In this document: one piece after another, positions 1-11,020 of the stretch
How positions within the stretch are numbered: position 1 is the stretch's first letter
How the letters are laid out: each line of letters starts with the position of its first letter
Assembly: GCA_039704465.1 (NCBI GenBank)
Contig: JASFAU010000016.1
Location: forward strand, 620,001-684,000
From: Plasmodiophora brassicae
Taxonomy: Eukaryota > Endomyxa > Phytomyxea > Plasmodiophorida > Plasmodiophoridae
Reading direction: 5' to 3'
DNA length: 64,000 nt
Position numbers and translations under genes: made by a program
Notes under the pieces: generated by a model
Seen by the model: the letters and a program-made list of their open reading frames with translations, nothing else
What the model was told of the DNA's origin: nothing
The model's database searches: none

Positions 1-1209
1 CTGCTTGCTGAGCTGCCTCATTGCGACCATCCTGTCAAGGTTGTTACCTCCGTTGCAGGGCACAAGTCTGCCGTCAGGCCCGGCCACCTCGCTCGCCTGT
101 CGACCGGATGCGGACGTCGCGGGGAGCGCTCGTCCCTGATCGTCCTGCATCAGCTGGCGCGGGACAGGGCGCTTCTCGGCAACGACGACGTGGCCCGTGC
201 ACTGGTGTCGGCGTTCAACGCGGCCGGTGATCTCGACTCCGCCAAGGCGGTGTTCGGGGAGCGTTCCGCGATCTCGACGCCGGACGTGGCGACGTGCGAC
301 GCGATGCTGGCCGCGCTCAGCCTCCACGGGACCCTACCGGAAACGGCAACCGCGTTCGACGACATGACGTCGGCCGGCATGCGACCGTCGACCAGGACCC
401 TGACGTCACTGTTACGCGCCTGCGCCCGGGCCAGGGACCCGGCCCGGGCGGATGCCTTGCTGAGGGAGTTCGCCGACGTCTGGGACGTGCCGTTGTCGGG
501 CGAACACGTCCGGTGCATCGTCGACCTGCATGGCAGGATCGGCAACGTGGACGACGCCGAGCGCATCGCCTCTGCCCAGCTGCCACGTGATGCCGGCGCC
601 TGGCTGACCGTCCTGCGGGCCTGCCGTAAGCACAAGGACGTGGCGCGTGCCGAGCGCGCCCTGTCCGCGCTGACCGCGCTACCAGGGGTCACATCCAGGC
701 AACGGCAGTCCGCTTTCAGCCTCGTGATGGACGTGTACAGGGCAGCCGGCCGGGCCGACGATGCTGAGCGTCTGCGAGGCGAATGCCGTTCCTGTAATTT
801 GCCACCGGGGGACCATCAGCCGCCGGCGACGTTGCATCTGCAGGATCGGTGCGTCCAGGTCTCCGATGCGTTGTACGAATCCGATCCCGGCCTTCGTGAG
901 TGCCATCGCGCGATGGTGGCCCGTCTGGTCGAGAACGGGCACACGCCGAACCTGCCCGCTGCGCCAGATCACGACGCGCGTCAGCGCGTACGACCGCACA
1001 GTGCAGAGCTGGCGCTGGCCTGCGGGGTGATGTCGAACGGTGATAACCGCTGCACCATCCGGTTGACCCAGGACGCGATTCTGTGCACCGACTGCCACCA
1101 GGTCGCGAAGACCGTGTCGCAGGTCTACGCGACCGATGCCTACATCAGGGACGACGTCGTCCATCACCATTTCAGCCAAGGGCACTGCTCCTGCGATGAT
1201 TACTGGTAA
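1..1209 (+). CDS. PPR protein with C-terminal DYW domain (5' end outside window)
   Basis: The frame is open from base 1 to the TAA at 1207-1209. The N-terminal part has degenerate PPR helical repeats (patterns like VARALVSAFNAAGDLDSAKAVF). The end is a DYW deaminase-like domain: CTDCH near 1089-1103, then HHFSQGHCSCDDYW as the last residues. In organelle RNA editing, DYW domains act as cytidine deaminases and the PPRs select the RNA site, so a mitochondrial role is expected. One oddity: the usual HSE zinc/catalytic motif reads HSAE here, so the glutamate is displaced by one residue and activity is uncertain. The start lies upstream, and a small intron in the first 100 bases cannot be excluded. 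The family call is firm; function is inferred. Confidence 0.9.
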   Translation: MLAELPHCDHPVKVVTSVAGHKSAVRPGHLARLSTGCGRRGERSSLIVLHQLARDRALLGNDDVARALVSAFNAAGDLDSAKAVFGERSAISTPDVATCDAMLAALSLHGTLPETATAFDDMTSAGMRPSTRTLTSLLRACARARDPARADALLREFADVWDVPLSGEHVRCIVDLHGRIGNVDDAERIASAQLPRDAGAWLTVLRACRKHKDVARAERALSALTALPGVTSRQRQSAFSLVMDVYRAAGRADDAERLRGECRSCNLPPGDHQPPATLHLQDRCVQVSDALYESDPGLRECHRAMVARLVENGHTPNLPAAPDHDARQRVRPHSAELALACGVMSNGDNRCTIRLTQDAILCTDCHQVAKTVSQVYATDAYIRDDVVHHHFSQGHCSCDDYW

Positions 1210-1376
1210 TACTGGGTGGGGGCGCGGTTGCCCCCCTGTCATGCACGATCTGGATCCATGGCGTCGGCCCAATGTCGACGCCAGGTAGCGGGTCGCGTGT
1301 CACGAAACAATCGACGTGCACACATCTAACAGCCAATAAATAGTATACATGTATATACAATCTACAGGGGCGAGCG

Positions 1377-2531
1377 TCACGTGGACTTTGGCCGCAGGAT
1401 CTGATCGCACACGTCTTTGGAGTACGTGTGCGATTCGATATCTCTGTAGAGCGCGGGCTCCAGGCGGCGGATCAGGTCGAGCGTGAACGCAATCGTCAGG
1501 CGAGCATTGAGCGCCGGCCACTTGCGGTAGTTGAGGATCTCATTCGGGCTGCACAGCAATGAACGGCCACGCGTCCGTTAGCCAGAATCCCACCCAGGTA
1601 CATCATTATTAGGCGCGTCGTACTTGCCAACGCTGAACAGGCCGTCGCGGACCAGCACGACCTGGGCGACGATCGCAACGATATTGTTGTGGACGCCAAA
1701 CCCGAGAAGAAAGTCCCAGAGTTTCAGCACCTCGGAGAACGGCTGCAGGACACACGATATGCTCGACACGACTGCACAGGGACACACAGGAAACACATTG
1801 AGCAACGCCGACGGTTAGGTCGTTTGGCAGGCGGCCGTACGGGCGAACGCGTAGACGGTGGCTTCCAGGCGCCTCGACCGCAGGTGATGGAACAGGTCCG
1901 GGTCGGCCGCCTGCAGGCACCGGTCGACGAGGACGCAGCCGGCCCTGGCGCCCGCCATGTTCGCCAGCCAGTACGTCGGGCAGTACACCTTGATGAACCG
2001 GGAGAAGGCCGCCTGCGCCTCCAGCTCGCTCATGCAGTACAGGAACGGGGCCGCCACCGCGTTCATCCCCTGCAGGTACGAGAAGACGCCGTCGGCGGCG
2101 TTCTCGTGGACGAACGAGTTCAGCAGCCGGATCAGGGAGTTCTCGGTGACGCGCGCCTGGAACGATTTCTCCTACAACAACAACGGCCCGGGTTGGTCAG
2201 CGGACCCTGCCGGCCTGGAGCAACAGCACCCGTTCCGTTATACATTTGGGAACGTCCGGAACGAATCGCTCCGTATCTTCTGGTACTGCTTGCACGGCCC
2301 CAGGCGTATCAGGCCGCCGTAGCGTTCGGCGCTGACGCTCGGGACGGCGAGCAGCGTCATCCAGACGAGGCCGCGGACCGGGACGCCGCGGTCGTCGTCG
2401 GCGGCGCCGTGCAGGAGCAGGTGCCGGCGCAGCTGGAACAGCATCTCGACGGCATTGTCGTCCTCGTCGCCGGCGGCGCACGCGTCCAGGAACCGGCGCA
2501 GGCAGGCGGCCAGGGCCTGATCGGACGCCAT
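1377..2531 (-). CDS. BUB2-like TBC-domain GTPase-activating protein, four exons
   Basis: Exons on the minus strand are 2531-2244, 2171-1841, 1771-1624 and 1548-1377. They join in phases 0, 1 and 2 and give 312 residues. Introns are 69-75 nt with GT-AG ends. The TBC signature is intact: IxxDxxR (IRSDSFRTF, arginine finger about R92) and YLQG (glutamine finger about Q130). LWDFLLGFGVHNNIVAIVAQ and a C-terminal RKWPALNAR/HTYSKDVC block follow. Length and C-terminal blocks match the Bub2/Cdc16 group (about 300 residues), which acts on a Tem1/Spg1-type GTPase in mitotic-exit control. Start ATG at 2531 follows a short upstream region without competing signals. Family call strong; orthology to BUB2 is inferred. 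Confidence 0.88.
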
Positions 2532-3036
2532 CGCCGTTGTCGTTGTTGGAAGACCCCGCGCGGCGCCGCCCGCCCCAAAAAATGGCCGGGCGAGGAGGGG
2601 GCGCCGGCGCGGCCCCGCCACAAACCGCCTGTCGCGCATTTTGATTTTTGCGCGGCGCCGCTCCTCGTTTTCAGTCTGCGCCGCTCCGATGCGTTCGGAG
2701 ACCGGGGGCACTGCTCCCGGATGGATGGCGGCCCGCCACCACGTGGGTAAAGTGAGCGGGTCACGGTCAAGGTGGTGGGGGGGAGGGGTGACGTCGACCC
2801 ACTCGTCAGCGGGTGAGTCAACTGCGTTGCGATGCCCCGACGCCCACCCGGGTCAACGCTGGGCGGTCGGTGCGGTCCAACGCCCCATTCTGTAATTCTA
2901 CGTCTATCGGGGTGCGAGCGTGCCTGCCTGCCAGCGTTTCTGTGCGCGCGCCTCGCTCTGTGTGTGGCACCCCCCAAACTTTGTACCTCGCCGCTGCAAC
3001 AGTGCCCAAACCCTGGCGACGCCCTCGTCCTCGCCA

Positions 3037-5016
3037 ATGTGGCAGCAGGCAGCGCCCACTTCTGCTGCTGCTGCTGAGGCGGCCCGATGGGCGCTCGTTC
3101 TCTGCCTTTTATGTACGACGGCCGGTGTCGCCCAGGCGCAGCAGCAGCAGCCTGCTCAGCGCCAGGCGTTCAACTGCCGCAGCCAGAACGGCCTGAAGGT
3201 GTCCGAGTCGGTCCAGGCGCAAGCGGGGACGCTGTCGGACGGCCCGGGCGGCATCCGGTCCAACACGTGGTGCGAATGGGCGGTCAGCGTGCCGCCTGCC
3301 GCGCCGGGCGGTGCGCCGGCCGGCCCGCGTCGCGTCCGCCTGACGTTCCGCACGGTCCAGCTGATGCCCGGCGAGGACTTCATCTGGGTGTTCGACGACG
3401 CCGTCAGCAAGACGGTGCCGGTGCAGCGCCTGACGGGGACGAACACGCCCGGCGTGATCTACTCGGCCAGCGAGGCCGGCCTGCGCGTCGAGTACCGGTC
3501 GAGCGAGTTCGGCAACGGCGTGGCCGTCGCCGAGGAGCAGGGCTTCGACGCCGACTTTGACATTGTCGGCGTGAAGGGCGTGTGCAACCCGTCGCCGTGC
3601 GCCGAGCAGAGCGTCTGCATCGAGGACGACGCCGGCGGGCACCGGTGCACGCGCTGCCCGATCGGGTACACGGGCGACGGGTCGCAGCGGGGCGGCTGCC
3701 GCAAGGTGGCGCCCTGCCCGACGCCGATCGTGCGCCGCGACCTGCGCCTGATCAGCGCCGGCGAACGCGACCTGTACGTCGGCGCCCTGCAGGCGATGCG
3801 GCGCAGCGGCCTGTACGACGAGATCATGTGGGTCCACGCCGACAAGTTCAACTTCAACTACGCGCACCTGACCGACGGGTTCCTGCCCTGGCACCGCGAG
3901 TACCTGCTGATGATGGAGGACGCCCTGCGGTCCGTCTCGCCCGAGACGAACTGCCTGGCGATCCCCTTCTGGGACTGGACGGTCGACGCCGCCAACCCGA
4001 TGGCCTCCATCGTGTGGCGCGACGACTACTTTGGGGGCAACGGCGTCGACGTCGGCAACGGGAAGAAGTGCGTTCGCAGCGGGCCGTTCGCCTGGTCGGT
4101 CCTCGGCAACGACTGCCTGCAGCGCGACCTGAACGGCGCCGGGTTCTTCGCGACGCGCGAGGAGATCCTCAACACGATCGCCAGCAACGACAACTACCGC
4201 GACTTCAGCCGCGCCCTGGAGCTGTTCCACGACACGGTGCACCGATTCATCGGCGGCACCATGGTGCTGGACAACTCGGCCGACGAGCCGCTCTTCTTCC
4301 TGCACCACTCCTTCATCGACATGCTCTGGTCCGTCTGGCAGGACTGCCACGACTACGACCTGGTGCCGGCGGCCAGCGTCCGCCCCGGCTCCAACGTCTT
4401 CATGGGCGGCTACGAGACGGGCGCCCTGGGCACCGTCGTCAACACCGACTACAACAGCGTCATGCCGTACCGCCTGTCGCATTACAACCCGCAGGTGACG
4501 CCGGCCGGCGTCCACGACATCCGCAAGCTCGGCTACTCGTACGACAACATGCACATCCTGAGCCGCCCGATGACCATCGAGTGGTTCGACCCGCGCTGGA
4601 CGACCTGCACGATCGAGAACCTGGAGGCGTTCAAGGCCGCCCCCGACAAGTTCGCGTCGGCGGCGACCAACAGCAAGAGCTTCCAGGTGCTGCGCCAGGA
4701 CGACGCCGACGCCGCCGTTGCCGTCGTCGTCCCCGGGCGCAAGGGGTCGCCGGCGATGACGATGCCGCCACGGGCGCTGTACAACGGGCCGACCATGTTC
4801 CCCGACCTGATCTGCGCCGGGTCGTACATCAACTTTGCCGACATGTGCGCCTGCATGCACAGCATGTGGAGCGGGGCCGACCTGCGCCACGTCGCCCAGA
4901 CGCTGCCGTCCTGCCAGCGCGACGACGTCCTGTCGTGCGTGCCGGGGCGGCCCGCCAACCGCACCCACATGGTCCGGGTGCGCTCGGGCGCCGTCCAGGT
5001 CGGCGACGGCCTCTGA
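3037..5016 (+). CDS. Secreted CUB-EGF-tyrosinase
   Basis: Single exon of 659 residues. ATG at 3037 is chosen because a hydrophobic signal peptide (ALVLCLLCTTAGVAQA) follows at once; the longer open frame upstream has no ATG. A CUB-like domain (about residues 45-185) and an EGF-like module (about 186-225, six cysteines) precede a type-3 copper tyrosinase domain. CuA ligands are in VHADKF (about H267), AHLTDGFLPWHREYL (about H277 and H286). CuB ligands are in FHDTVH (about H398 and H402) and FFLHHSF (about H423-H424). Expected activity is oxidation of phenols or catechols outside the cell, for example in wall or cyst cross-linking; that role is inference. The CUB-EGF-tyrosinase order is unusual. 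Confidence 0.92.
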   Translation: MWQQAAPTSAAAAEAARWALVLCLLCTTAGVAQAQQQQPAQRQAFNCRSQNGLKVSESVQAQAGTLSDGPGGIRSNTWCEWAVSVPPAAPGGAPAGPRRVRLTFRTVQLMPGEDFIWVFDDAVSKTVPVQRLTGTNTPGVIYSASEAGLRVEYRSSEFGNGVAVAEEQGFDADFDIVGVKGVCNPSPCAEQSVCIEDDAGGHRCTRCPIGYTGDGSQRGGCRKVAPCPTPIVRRDLRLISAGERDLYVGALQAMRRSGLYDEIMWVHADKFNFNYAHLTDGFLPWHREYLLMMEDALRSVSPETNCLAIPFWDWTVDAANPMASIVWRDDYFGGNGVDVGNGKKCVRSGPFAWSVLGNDCLQRDLNGAGFFATREEILNTIASNDNYRDFSRALELFHDTVHRFIGGTMVLDNSADEPLFFLHHSFIDMLWSVWQDCHDYDLVPAASVRPGSNVFMGGYETGALGTVVNTDYNSVMPYRLSHYNPQVTPAGVHDIRKLGYSYDNMHILSRPMTIEWFDPRWTTCTIENLEAFKAAPDKFASAATNSKSFQVLRQDDADAAVAVVVPGRKGSPAMTMPPRALYNGPTMFPDLICAGSYINFADMCACMHSMWSGADLRHVAQTLPSCQRDDVLSCVPGRPANRTHMVRVRSGAVQVGDGL

Positions 5017-5200
5017 TGATGCCCTGGCTCGCTCATAACGTCCCGATCCCCAGACATCACCCCGGTCGTATAAACGGTTAAACTAAGCGTGCTCCATGCG
5101 GATCGATCGATCCGGGCGGTACGCCTGCAACACCCGCATTGCTGTTGTTGCTGCTGCTGCTGCTGTTGCTGGTCGCAGGTCGTCCTCGTCGTAGTCGCTG

Positions 5201-5472
5201 ATGGTTCCCCGTGCGCGGCTGGTCGTCGTCGTCGTCGTCGTCGCGGGTACGTCAGCGCGCCGCAGGGGTGCTGAGACGATCTGTGATGGGGCGACGTTTC
5301 AGTGCTGGCCGGCAGCGTCCTGGTGCCGAGGGCGGACGCGCGCCCATCGACCGGGCGCATCTGGCAGCACCTGAACGAGCGGATGCAGAAGAACGGGACG
5401 CTGGACAGCGTGTACGAGGCCACCGGGAACGTGCACCTGCCCGCCCCGGACCTGCCGACGCTCAAGCCCTGA
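5201..5472 (+). CDS. Small predicted secreted protein, 71 aa, two exons
   Basis: Exon 1 is 5201-5246 and exon 2 is 5303-5472, with a 56-nt GT-AG intron (gtacgt donor, tttcag acceptor) in phase 1. The joined product is 71 residues. It starts MVPRARL, then a valine-rich hydrophobic core and an ADA cleavage-like site, followed by about 47 polar residues ending in LPTLKP. No domain is recognised. It is an inference from frame, splice sites and signal-peptide shape. The GTC-rich first exon could also be simple-sequence noise. Confidence 0.45.
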
Positions 5473-5717
5473 ACGGGCGCCGACATCGATCGGGCCCGCG
5501 CCTCGCCCCGCACGCGCCCCCTGGTCGAACGAGAGTAAACGGGTGCCCATGCGCGACGCCAGCATGCGATACTTGGGGGCGGCAGGTACACCCACGTTGT
5601 ACGTCGGCGTGCCCGGCAGATACTGTTGGCGCGCAGGGTACACCGCCGGCCGATCGCAGGCAGGGTGCCCGTCCTCGTTTGGGTTGGCCCTACCGCTAGT
5701 AGTGGTATAGACAAACG

Positions 5718-8269
5718 ATGCGTCCGAGTGGGCCGCTCGTGCCAGGCAGCCGCCTGGCAGCGACGGTCGCCCTGGTCGTCGTCTTCGTCGTGGTTCCCAG
5801 GGGCGGTGCCCTGGTCTGCGGCAACGGCTGCGTCTGCGACTGGTACCCGAACTCGTGCCTGCCTCCAAACATGTACGTGGCCGCCCAGGTGTGCCATCGT
5901 CGTCTGCGTCGGTGGTGAATCGCAGCGCGTTAGCATGCTGGCGGCCCGGGCGCTCACTGGACGAATCACGTCGACGTGGTTCGCTGCCGTACCATCGGTC
6001 GCGTCCTACACCTCATTGTGCGTTGCCGGGCGCCCGGTTCGCTCGCCGGTGTCGGGGGCGCTGAACGCGACACGCGCGCCCTGCAGGTACCTGTCGGTGA
6101 ATCTCATCATTAGCATCGATCCGGCGGCCCTCGGCGCGCTCACGTCGCTGCGCTACATCGACCTGAGCACCAACCAGGTGGCCGGTCTGGAGGTGGGCAC
6201 ATTCCAGGCCAATACGCGCCTAACGACCCTGTGCGTCATCGTCGTGGAACGAGCGACGCAAGCCTACCGTACACTGATGAGGAAGGTCGTCCCGTGTAGG
6301 AACCTAGCCGTGAACCGGATCGCGAGTCTCCCTGCCGGCATCTTCTCGTCGCTCTCCCAGCTGCAGGCGCTGTACGTCCCGTTCGGCAGCGTGTGCAATC
6401 ACACGCGTACGGGTCCCTGAACGGGGTCTTTGTTGCGACGACGCCGTATAGGATGATCGGGGCCAACGCGCTCACGTCGATACCCGCCAACGCCTTCGCG
6501 GGCCTGACGAGCTTGCTGTCTCTGTCCGTACCGCTCAGCGAGCCCCGTCGACGCTTTGACCGATACGCCCGGTGTCTAGGAACATGGCAGCCAACGCGAT
6601 CGGGGCGATGGACGCAGGCGCGCTGCTGCCGCTGACGTCGATGCAGTCCCTGTACCTGAACGCGAACCCGTTGACGACGATGCCGTCGTTGTCCCGGATG
6701 TCCCAGCTACAGTTGCTGTATGGCGCCGGCTGCGTTCCACTGCCGTCGTTCAATAGATATACTCACATCGGGGCTGCTGCCCAGAGACGTCACCGATAAC
6801 AAGTTGCAGAGGATCTCGGCGGCCACGTTCCTGTACAACACGCGCCTGACCTGGCTGTACGAAATCACCGCGTGTCGTCCGCGAATGCAGTACTAACGGG
6901 TCCTGTCGGCGTCCGTCCCAGGAGCGTATCGGCGAGCACGATCACGACCATCGACGCCGGGGCGTTCTCGACGCTGTCCGCCCTGGCGTACCTGCAGATG
7001 AACACGCTGCAGGTCACATCGATCCCGGCAAAGCTATTCTCTGCGCTGACCTGTTTGACGTACCTGTACGTCGCATCCTGCCTATTCAGCGTGCCGTGCG
7101 GCGCCAATTCCTACCTGCTTGTGTCCAGGACCATGTACAGCCTCCCGTCTGTCACCACCCTGGACCGCTACCTGTTCCAGCCGTTAACGTCGTACTCGTC
7201 CAATCTGTCAGGCGGCGGCCCACCGTTTTACGTGTGCGATTCTGTACGTGGCTGACCAGCGTGCTTGCCTAGCGATCTGCTCACGGGCATGGTGCGACTG
7301 AGATGTGTGCCGTTACCGCCGCCTGGCAACACCACCGGGCAGTACCTCACGGGAGGGAAGCCCATCTGCGCCGCCGTCAGTACTGTCGGCACCACGGCGC
7401 CATCTGCCGCCACACCGTCACCTGCTCCATCACCAACACCGGCACCCAGTCCTCTACCCGCTCTTGGGGTCACTGTGCTCCCCAGTCCAGCGCCTACGTC
7501 GATCCCCAAGCCTGCACCATCTCCATTGCTCACCCGTACGGCCGTACGACCTCCGCTGACGTCCGGCGGTCGGCCTGCTCCTGTGTTCGACCCTGCGTCC
7601 CTGCCTGGTCGTTCGTCTCCTACTACTCCAGCTACGCCAAACCCGACCACTCGCACGGTTGTGCCCAGTCGAACGTCCACCCGCCCGCTCGTGCTGGCAG
7701 GCGCATTGCCTAATCGCGCCATAACGGCGCTGTCGCCGTCGGGCACACGTGCCCCGCTGACAACGGTGCCTCGAACCGCCGCTACTCTTGGGCCAGCCAC
7801 CCTACCAGGAGCAGATGCACGTGGTACAGCAATGGGCGCGACAGACTCGGCGCCTGCTCCCGCGTCGTCCAGTCAGACGACGTCAGCGCTGGCCGCAATC
7901 GGGATCGGGGCCGCGTTCGCAATCGTTACCATCGTGATGTTTATGATCGGGTTCGCCATACGTGGCCACAGTATTTGGAGCAGGGGTCGGCCGCCTGATC
8001 ATGCTGCCCTGGTGGGCAATGCCGGCCCAGCGATGATGATGCATCCGGCAATGCCGAGGCCGCCCGTGCCGCCGTCCTACGAAACCAGCGTGGTGAACCC
8101 GTGGGCCACAGACCCGGTACCGAGTCGTGACGTGGACGTCGCTTCTAGCGACACAGGTTTCATGGGCGACCGGACGGGGACGTCAAGCGGGAACGCGGAC
8201 AGCTTCATGACGGTACCCATTGAACGCCGGGAACCTGTGCTCCAGGCTGCAAGCCGTCGACCGGCGTGA
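5718..8269 (+). CDS. LRR receptor-like transmembrane protein, ten exons
   Basis: Proposed exons: 5718-5888, 5926-6017, 6087-6230, 6300-6371, 6452-6523, 6580-6717, 6785-6856, 6922-7065, 7129-7233 and 7273-8269. Total is 2007 nt (668 residues). Exons 3 to 8 each carry one or two leucine-rich repeats of about 24 residues, and nearly all introns are phase 2 (37-80 nt). A signal peptide (about residues 10-31) and a Cys pair open the protein. The last exon holds a Pro/Ser/Thr-rich stalk, one membrane helix (about 541-566) and a roughly 100-residue cytoplasmic tail without a kinase. A surface recognition or adhesion role is likely but inferred. The first and last introns (37 and 39 nt) are the least certain. 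Confidence 0.75.
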
Positions 8270-8604
8270 ACAATGAACCGTGTAGAGCGCGCACGTCAAT
8301 ACATACCGCAACGTAGAACGGGACGGACGGCGTGTGCGCAGACGAGCCAGATTCATGGGCGAATTCGATTCTGCCAGGGGTTCCGATGTCTGTTGCGGAA
8401 CGCGCCCGTGTCCCCGCCGGGGCCCAGTGCCTGGCGAACTTCCTTGTGAGAGAAGTGCGCCCGGGGTGCGCCCGCTCCACGAGGTGGGCGGCCCATTTCC
8501 GGGCGGCCGCCATGTGTGGCTGCAACTGTCGGCGGTGTCCGCGATCTCGCACCTCACTGATCATTTCGCTGCAGGCGCCAACTTGATCCCCAATTCTTTG
8601 CCGG

Positions 8605-10403
8605 ATGTCGCCGCTTCTTCCTATCGTTCTCATCCTGCTGTGGTCGTCAGCACCACCCAGCGTTGGCCATGACGGTGACACCGGCGGGTCTGCAGTACCT
8701 AACGAACTGTACGATGGCGCTCCATCTGGCAGAGTCTCGCTCGATGCACTGAGGAACGACCTCTGTTCAGAGTGCTGCGCAAGGGTATTAGATTCGTTAC
8801 GCGCGAAATATTCGCCGATTTCGCGAACGTGACCGTCGTGTGCGTATCACTCAATGCCAAGTGCCATAGAGGTCGACGCGATCAAATTAATTTGCATAGG
8901 GCGTTGGATAGCAATCAGATCGAGTCGATAAGGCCGGGCTCGTTCGACGATCTGTCACAGCTGTCCAAACTGTAAATGTCAATGTAGTCCGAGGCGCCCG
9001 GCAAGCTCAACAAGCGAGCTCTGGACAGATCGTTGACTTTCAACAGTATCGAGTCGATCCAGCTCGGCGTATTCAACGGGATGTCGTCGCTGCGCTCACT
9101 GTATGCATGTGCGCAGGCACATAACCGACTCGTGACTCACGTTTCTGGCCAGGGACCTGGGCAGGAATCTGATCGTCGATATTGAAGAAGGGGCATTCAG
9201 TGGAATGGCATCGCTGGCGGACTTGTACGTGCTTCGTTTACGCTTGTCATGCGAGTCTTATGTGCTCATTTGGCATGGGTAATGGACAGAACCTTATCAG
9301 TTAATCGCATCGGACTGATTACGCGAGGCATGTTCACCGGGATACCATCGCTAATCACGCTGTCGGCGTTACTGCCAGATACCTGAGTAACAGTGCGCTT
9401 AACTGAACTGCAAACAGAGGGTTGGCTTTTAACCGCATCGAGATTATTGAACCCGGAGCGTTCGATGGGATGTCGAATCTGAGGTCCCTGTAAGCAGTTG
9501 TGTCGCCTGCGGCAACCGAAAATGGCATGCTGAACTTCCGGACAGTACTTTGGAGGGCAATTGGATCCAGCACATTGAGACCTGTGTGTTCAATGCCCTA
9601 ACTTCGTTGGACGTTTTGTACGCGTCGTCTGTCGAATTGCTCGCGTGCGTCTTACGTTGCTTGTTGCAGGGTGCTGGACCGAAACCAGATTTACGAGGTT
9701 AACAAAGGCATGTTCTGTGGTCTTACGTTGCTGACGACCCTGTATGCATACGTTCTCGATGTGTATGTGTGTGCCGATCAACACTGGTCAGCTGAACTGC
9801 GGACAGGGGCTTGCAAGGCAATCAGATCGAGACCATTAAGACAGGCTCGTTCGAGGGGGCGCCGTCGCTGATCCGTCTGTATGTATTATTCGCGTTAGAC
9901 ATCATGCCAGCGTGTCCACCCTGAATCCAGCGGGCAGCTTTTTGGGGAGCAACCGGGTCGAGGTCATTGAGGACGGGGCGTTCGATGGGCTGTCGATGCT
10001 GACCGAACTGTAGGCACTACGCTAGTGAAACTCGACTGCGAGTTTGTGACCGTTGGACAGGGATCTGGGAAGGAACCACATCACGTCAATCAGCGAGAAC
10101 ACGTTCTCTGGGGCACCGTCGTTGGCCTCCCTGTCTGCTTCAGGGACTACATGCAAACAGGGGCAGTCTACTGAATTGTGAGCAGGACCCTGTCGAACAA
10201 CCGCATCGAGGCGATCGCACCTGGGGCTTTCGCAGCGATGCCTTCGTTGACCTATCTGTATGTACCGCAGTATTCCTCATCGTGCAACGACTATTGACTA
10301 CGGGTGTGCCAGGGTGCTCACTGGGAACCCGATCTGTTGGACGGCGCAGGAGGAGACTGTGCGTTCGTGGGGACTGCCGGACCACGCAGGGATCGAATGC
10401 TAA
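8605..10403 (+). CDS. Secreted LRR protein, 13 exons, one repeat per 72-nt exon
   Basis: Exons: 8605-8828, 8900-8971, 9029-9100, 9153-9224, 9290-9361, 9418-9489, 9546-9617, 9670-9741, 9807-9878, 9938-10009, 10061-10132, 10186-10257, 10313-10403. The eleven central exons are all exactly 72 nt, each one 24-residue LRR (form LxxNxIxxIxxGxFxxxxxLxxL). All twelve introns are 51-71 nt, phase 2, GT-AG. The product is 368 residues with an N-terminal signal peptide (MSPLLPIVLILLWSS) and a short C-cap with two cysteines; no membrane helix follows, so it is probably secreted. It sits directly after the LRR receptor gene with the same exon logic, which points to local duplication. Ligand unknown. Confidence 0.85.
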
Positions 10404-10820
10404 ATGAGCCGCGGTGGCTGGACACGTCCTGTCTCGTTGGCGAGTATTCTGGTGTTGAAATACATTTTCATGTGTGACCTGTCGTTGGGACCTGCCCAGT
10501 CGTTCTTCATTGCCAGCGATCAGCGAAACCGGATGACTCATTTTGGTGTGGAAATCCAAGTCGACCCATTCCGCGTCTTCGCCTCGTGTCGCGGCGTCGA
10601 CGATCGCGAGGACGTCGTCGAATGTGAGAGGACAACGTCCGTCTGCTTTCGATGGGAACTGGCCGACTCGCCTTGTACCGCCGCGTCCACGTCGACGAAG
10701 ACGTCCTCGATCGTGAGACGACGGTCTGCTTCTGATCAACCTGGTCGATGCTGCGACCAGCACCCGCGAGTTCCTGCGTGTTTCCATCAACACCATTCAG
10801 CAAGGTCATGTGCGTGCATG
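10404..10820 (-). CDS. Possible small hypothetical gene
   Basis: On the minus strand, coding-like stretches occur in two frames (LTFDDVLAIVDAATRGEDAEWVD and, further upstream, LTIEDVFVDVDAAV). This suggests a short multi-exon gene that runs tail-to-tail with the LRR gene. I could not find a phase-consistent splice solution, and no domain is recognised. It may be a pseudogene or chance. Confidence 0.25.
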
Positions 10821-11020
10821 TAAGGCTGCCCCCTGAGTCTCCCGTCACTGCTGCCGGCTGCCGCGTCTAAATCTGCGCCGTCCGCCTAAAAATAGGCCTG
10901 ACAGGACGAGTGGCAACGGGGCCGCGCCGCCGTCGTCGTCGCACGAAGCCGTCCGCGTCGTCATTTGGGAAACCTGCTGGTTGCGCCCCGTGTGCTACGT
11001 ACTGTACGAATCCGGTTACG

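Noticed and set aside
1689..2750. 353-codon plus-strand frame
   Set aside because: Antisense of the BUB2-like gene, whose exons explain the region with conserved TBC motifs.
3109..4968. 619-codon open frame on the minus strand opposite the tyrosinase
   Set aside because: GC-rich third positions of the tyrosinase gene create long antisense frames; its Val/Arg/Ala-rich text has no domain.
3582..5081. 499-codon plus-strand frame overlapping the tyrosinase
   Set aside because: Shifted-frame shadow, Arg/Pro-rich, with no start or domain logic.
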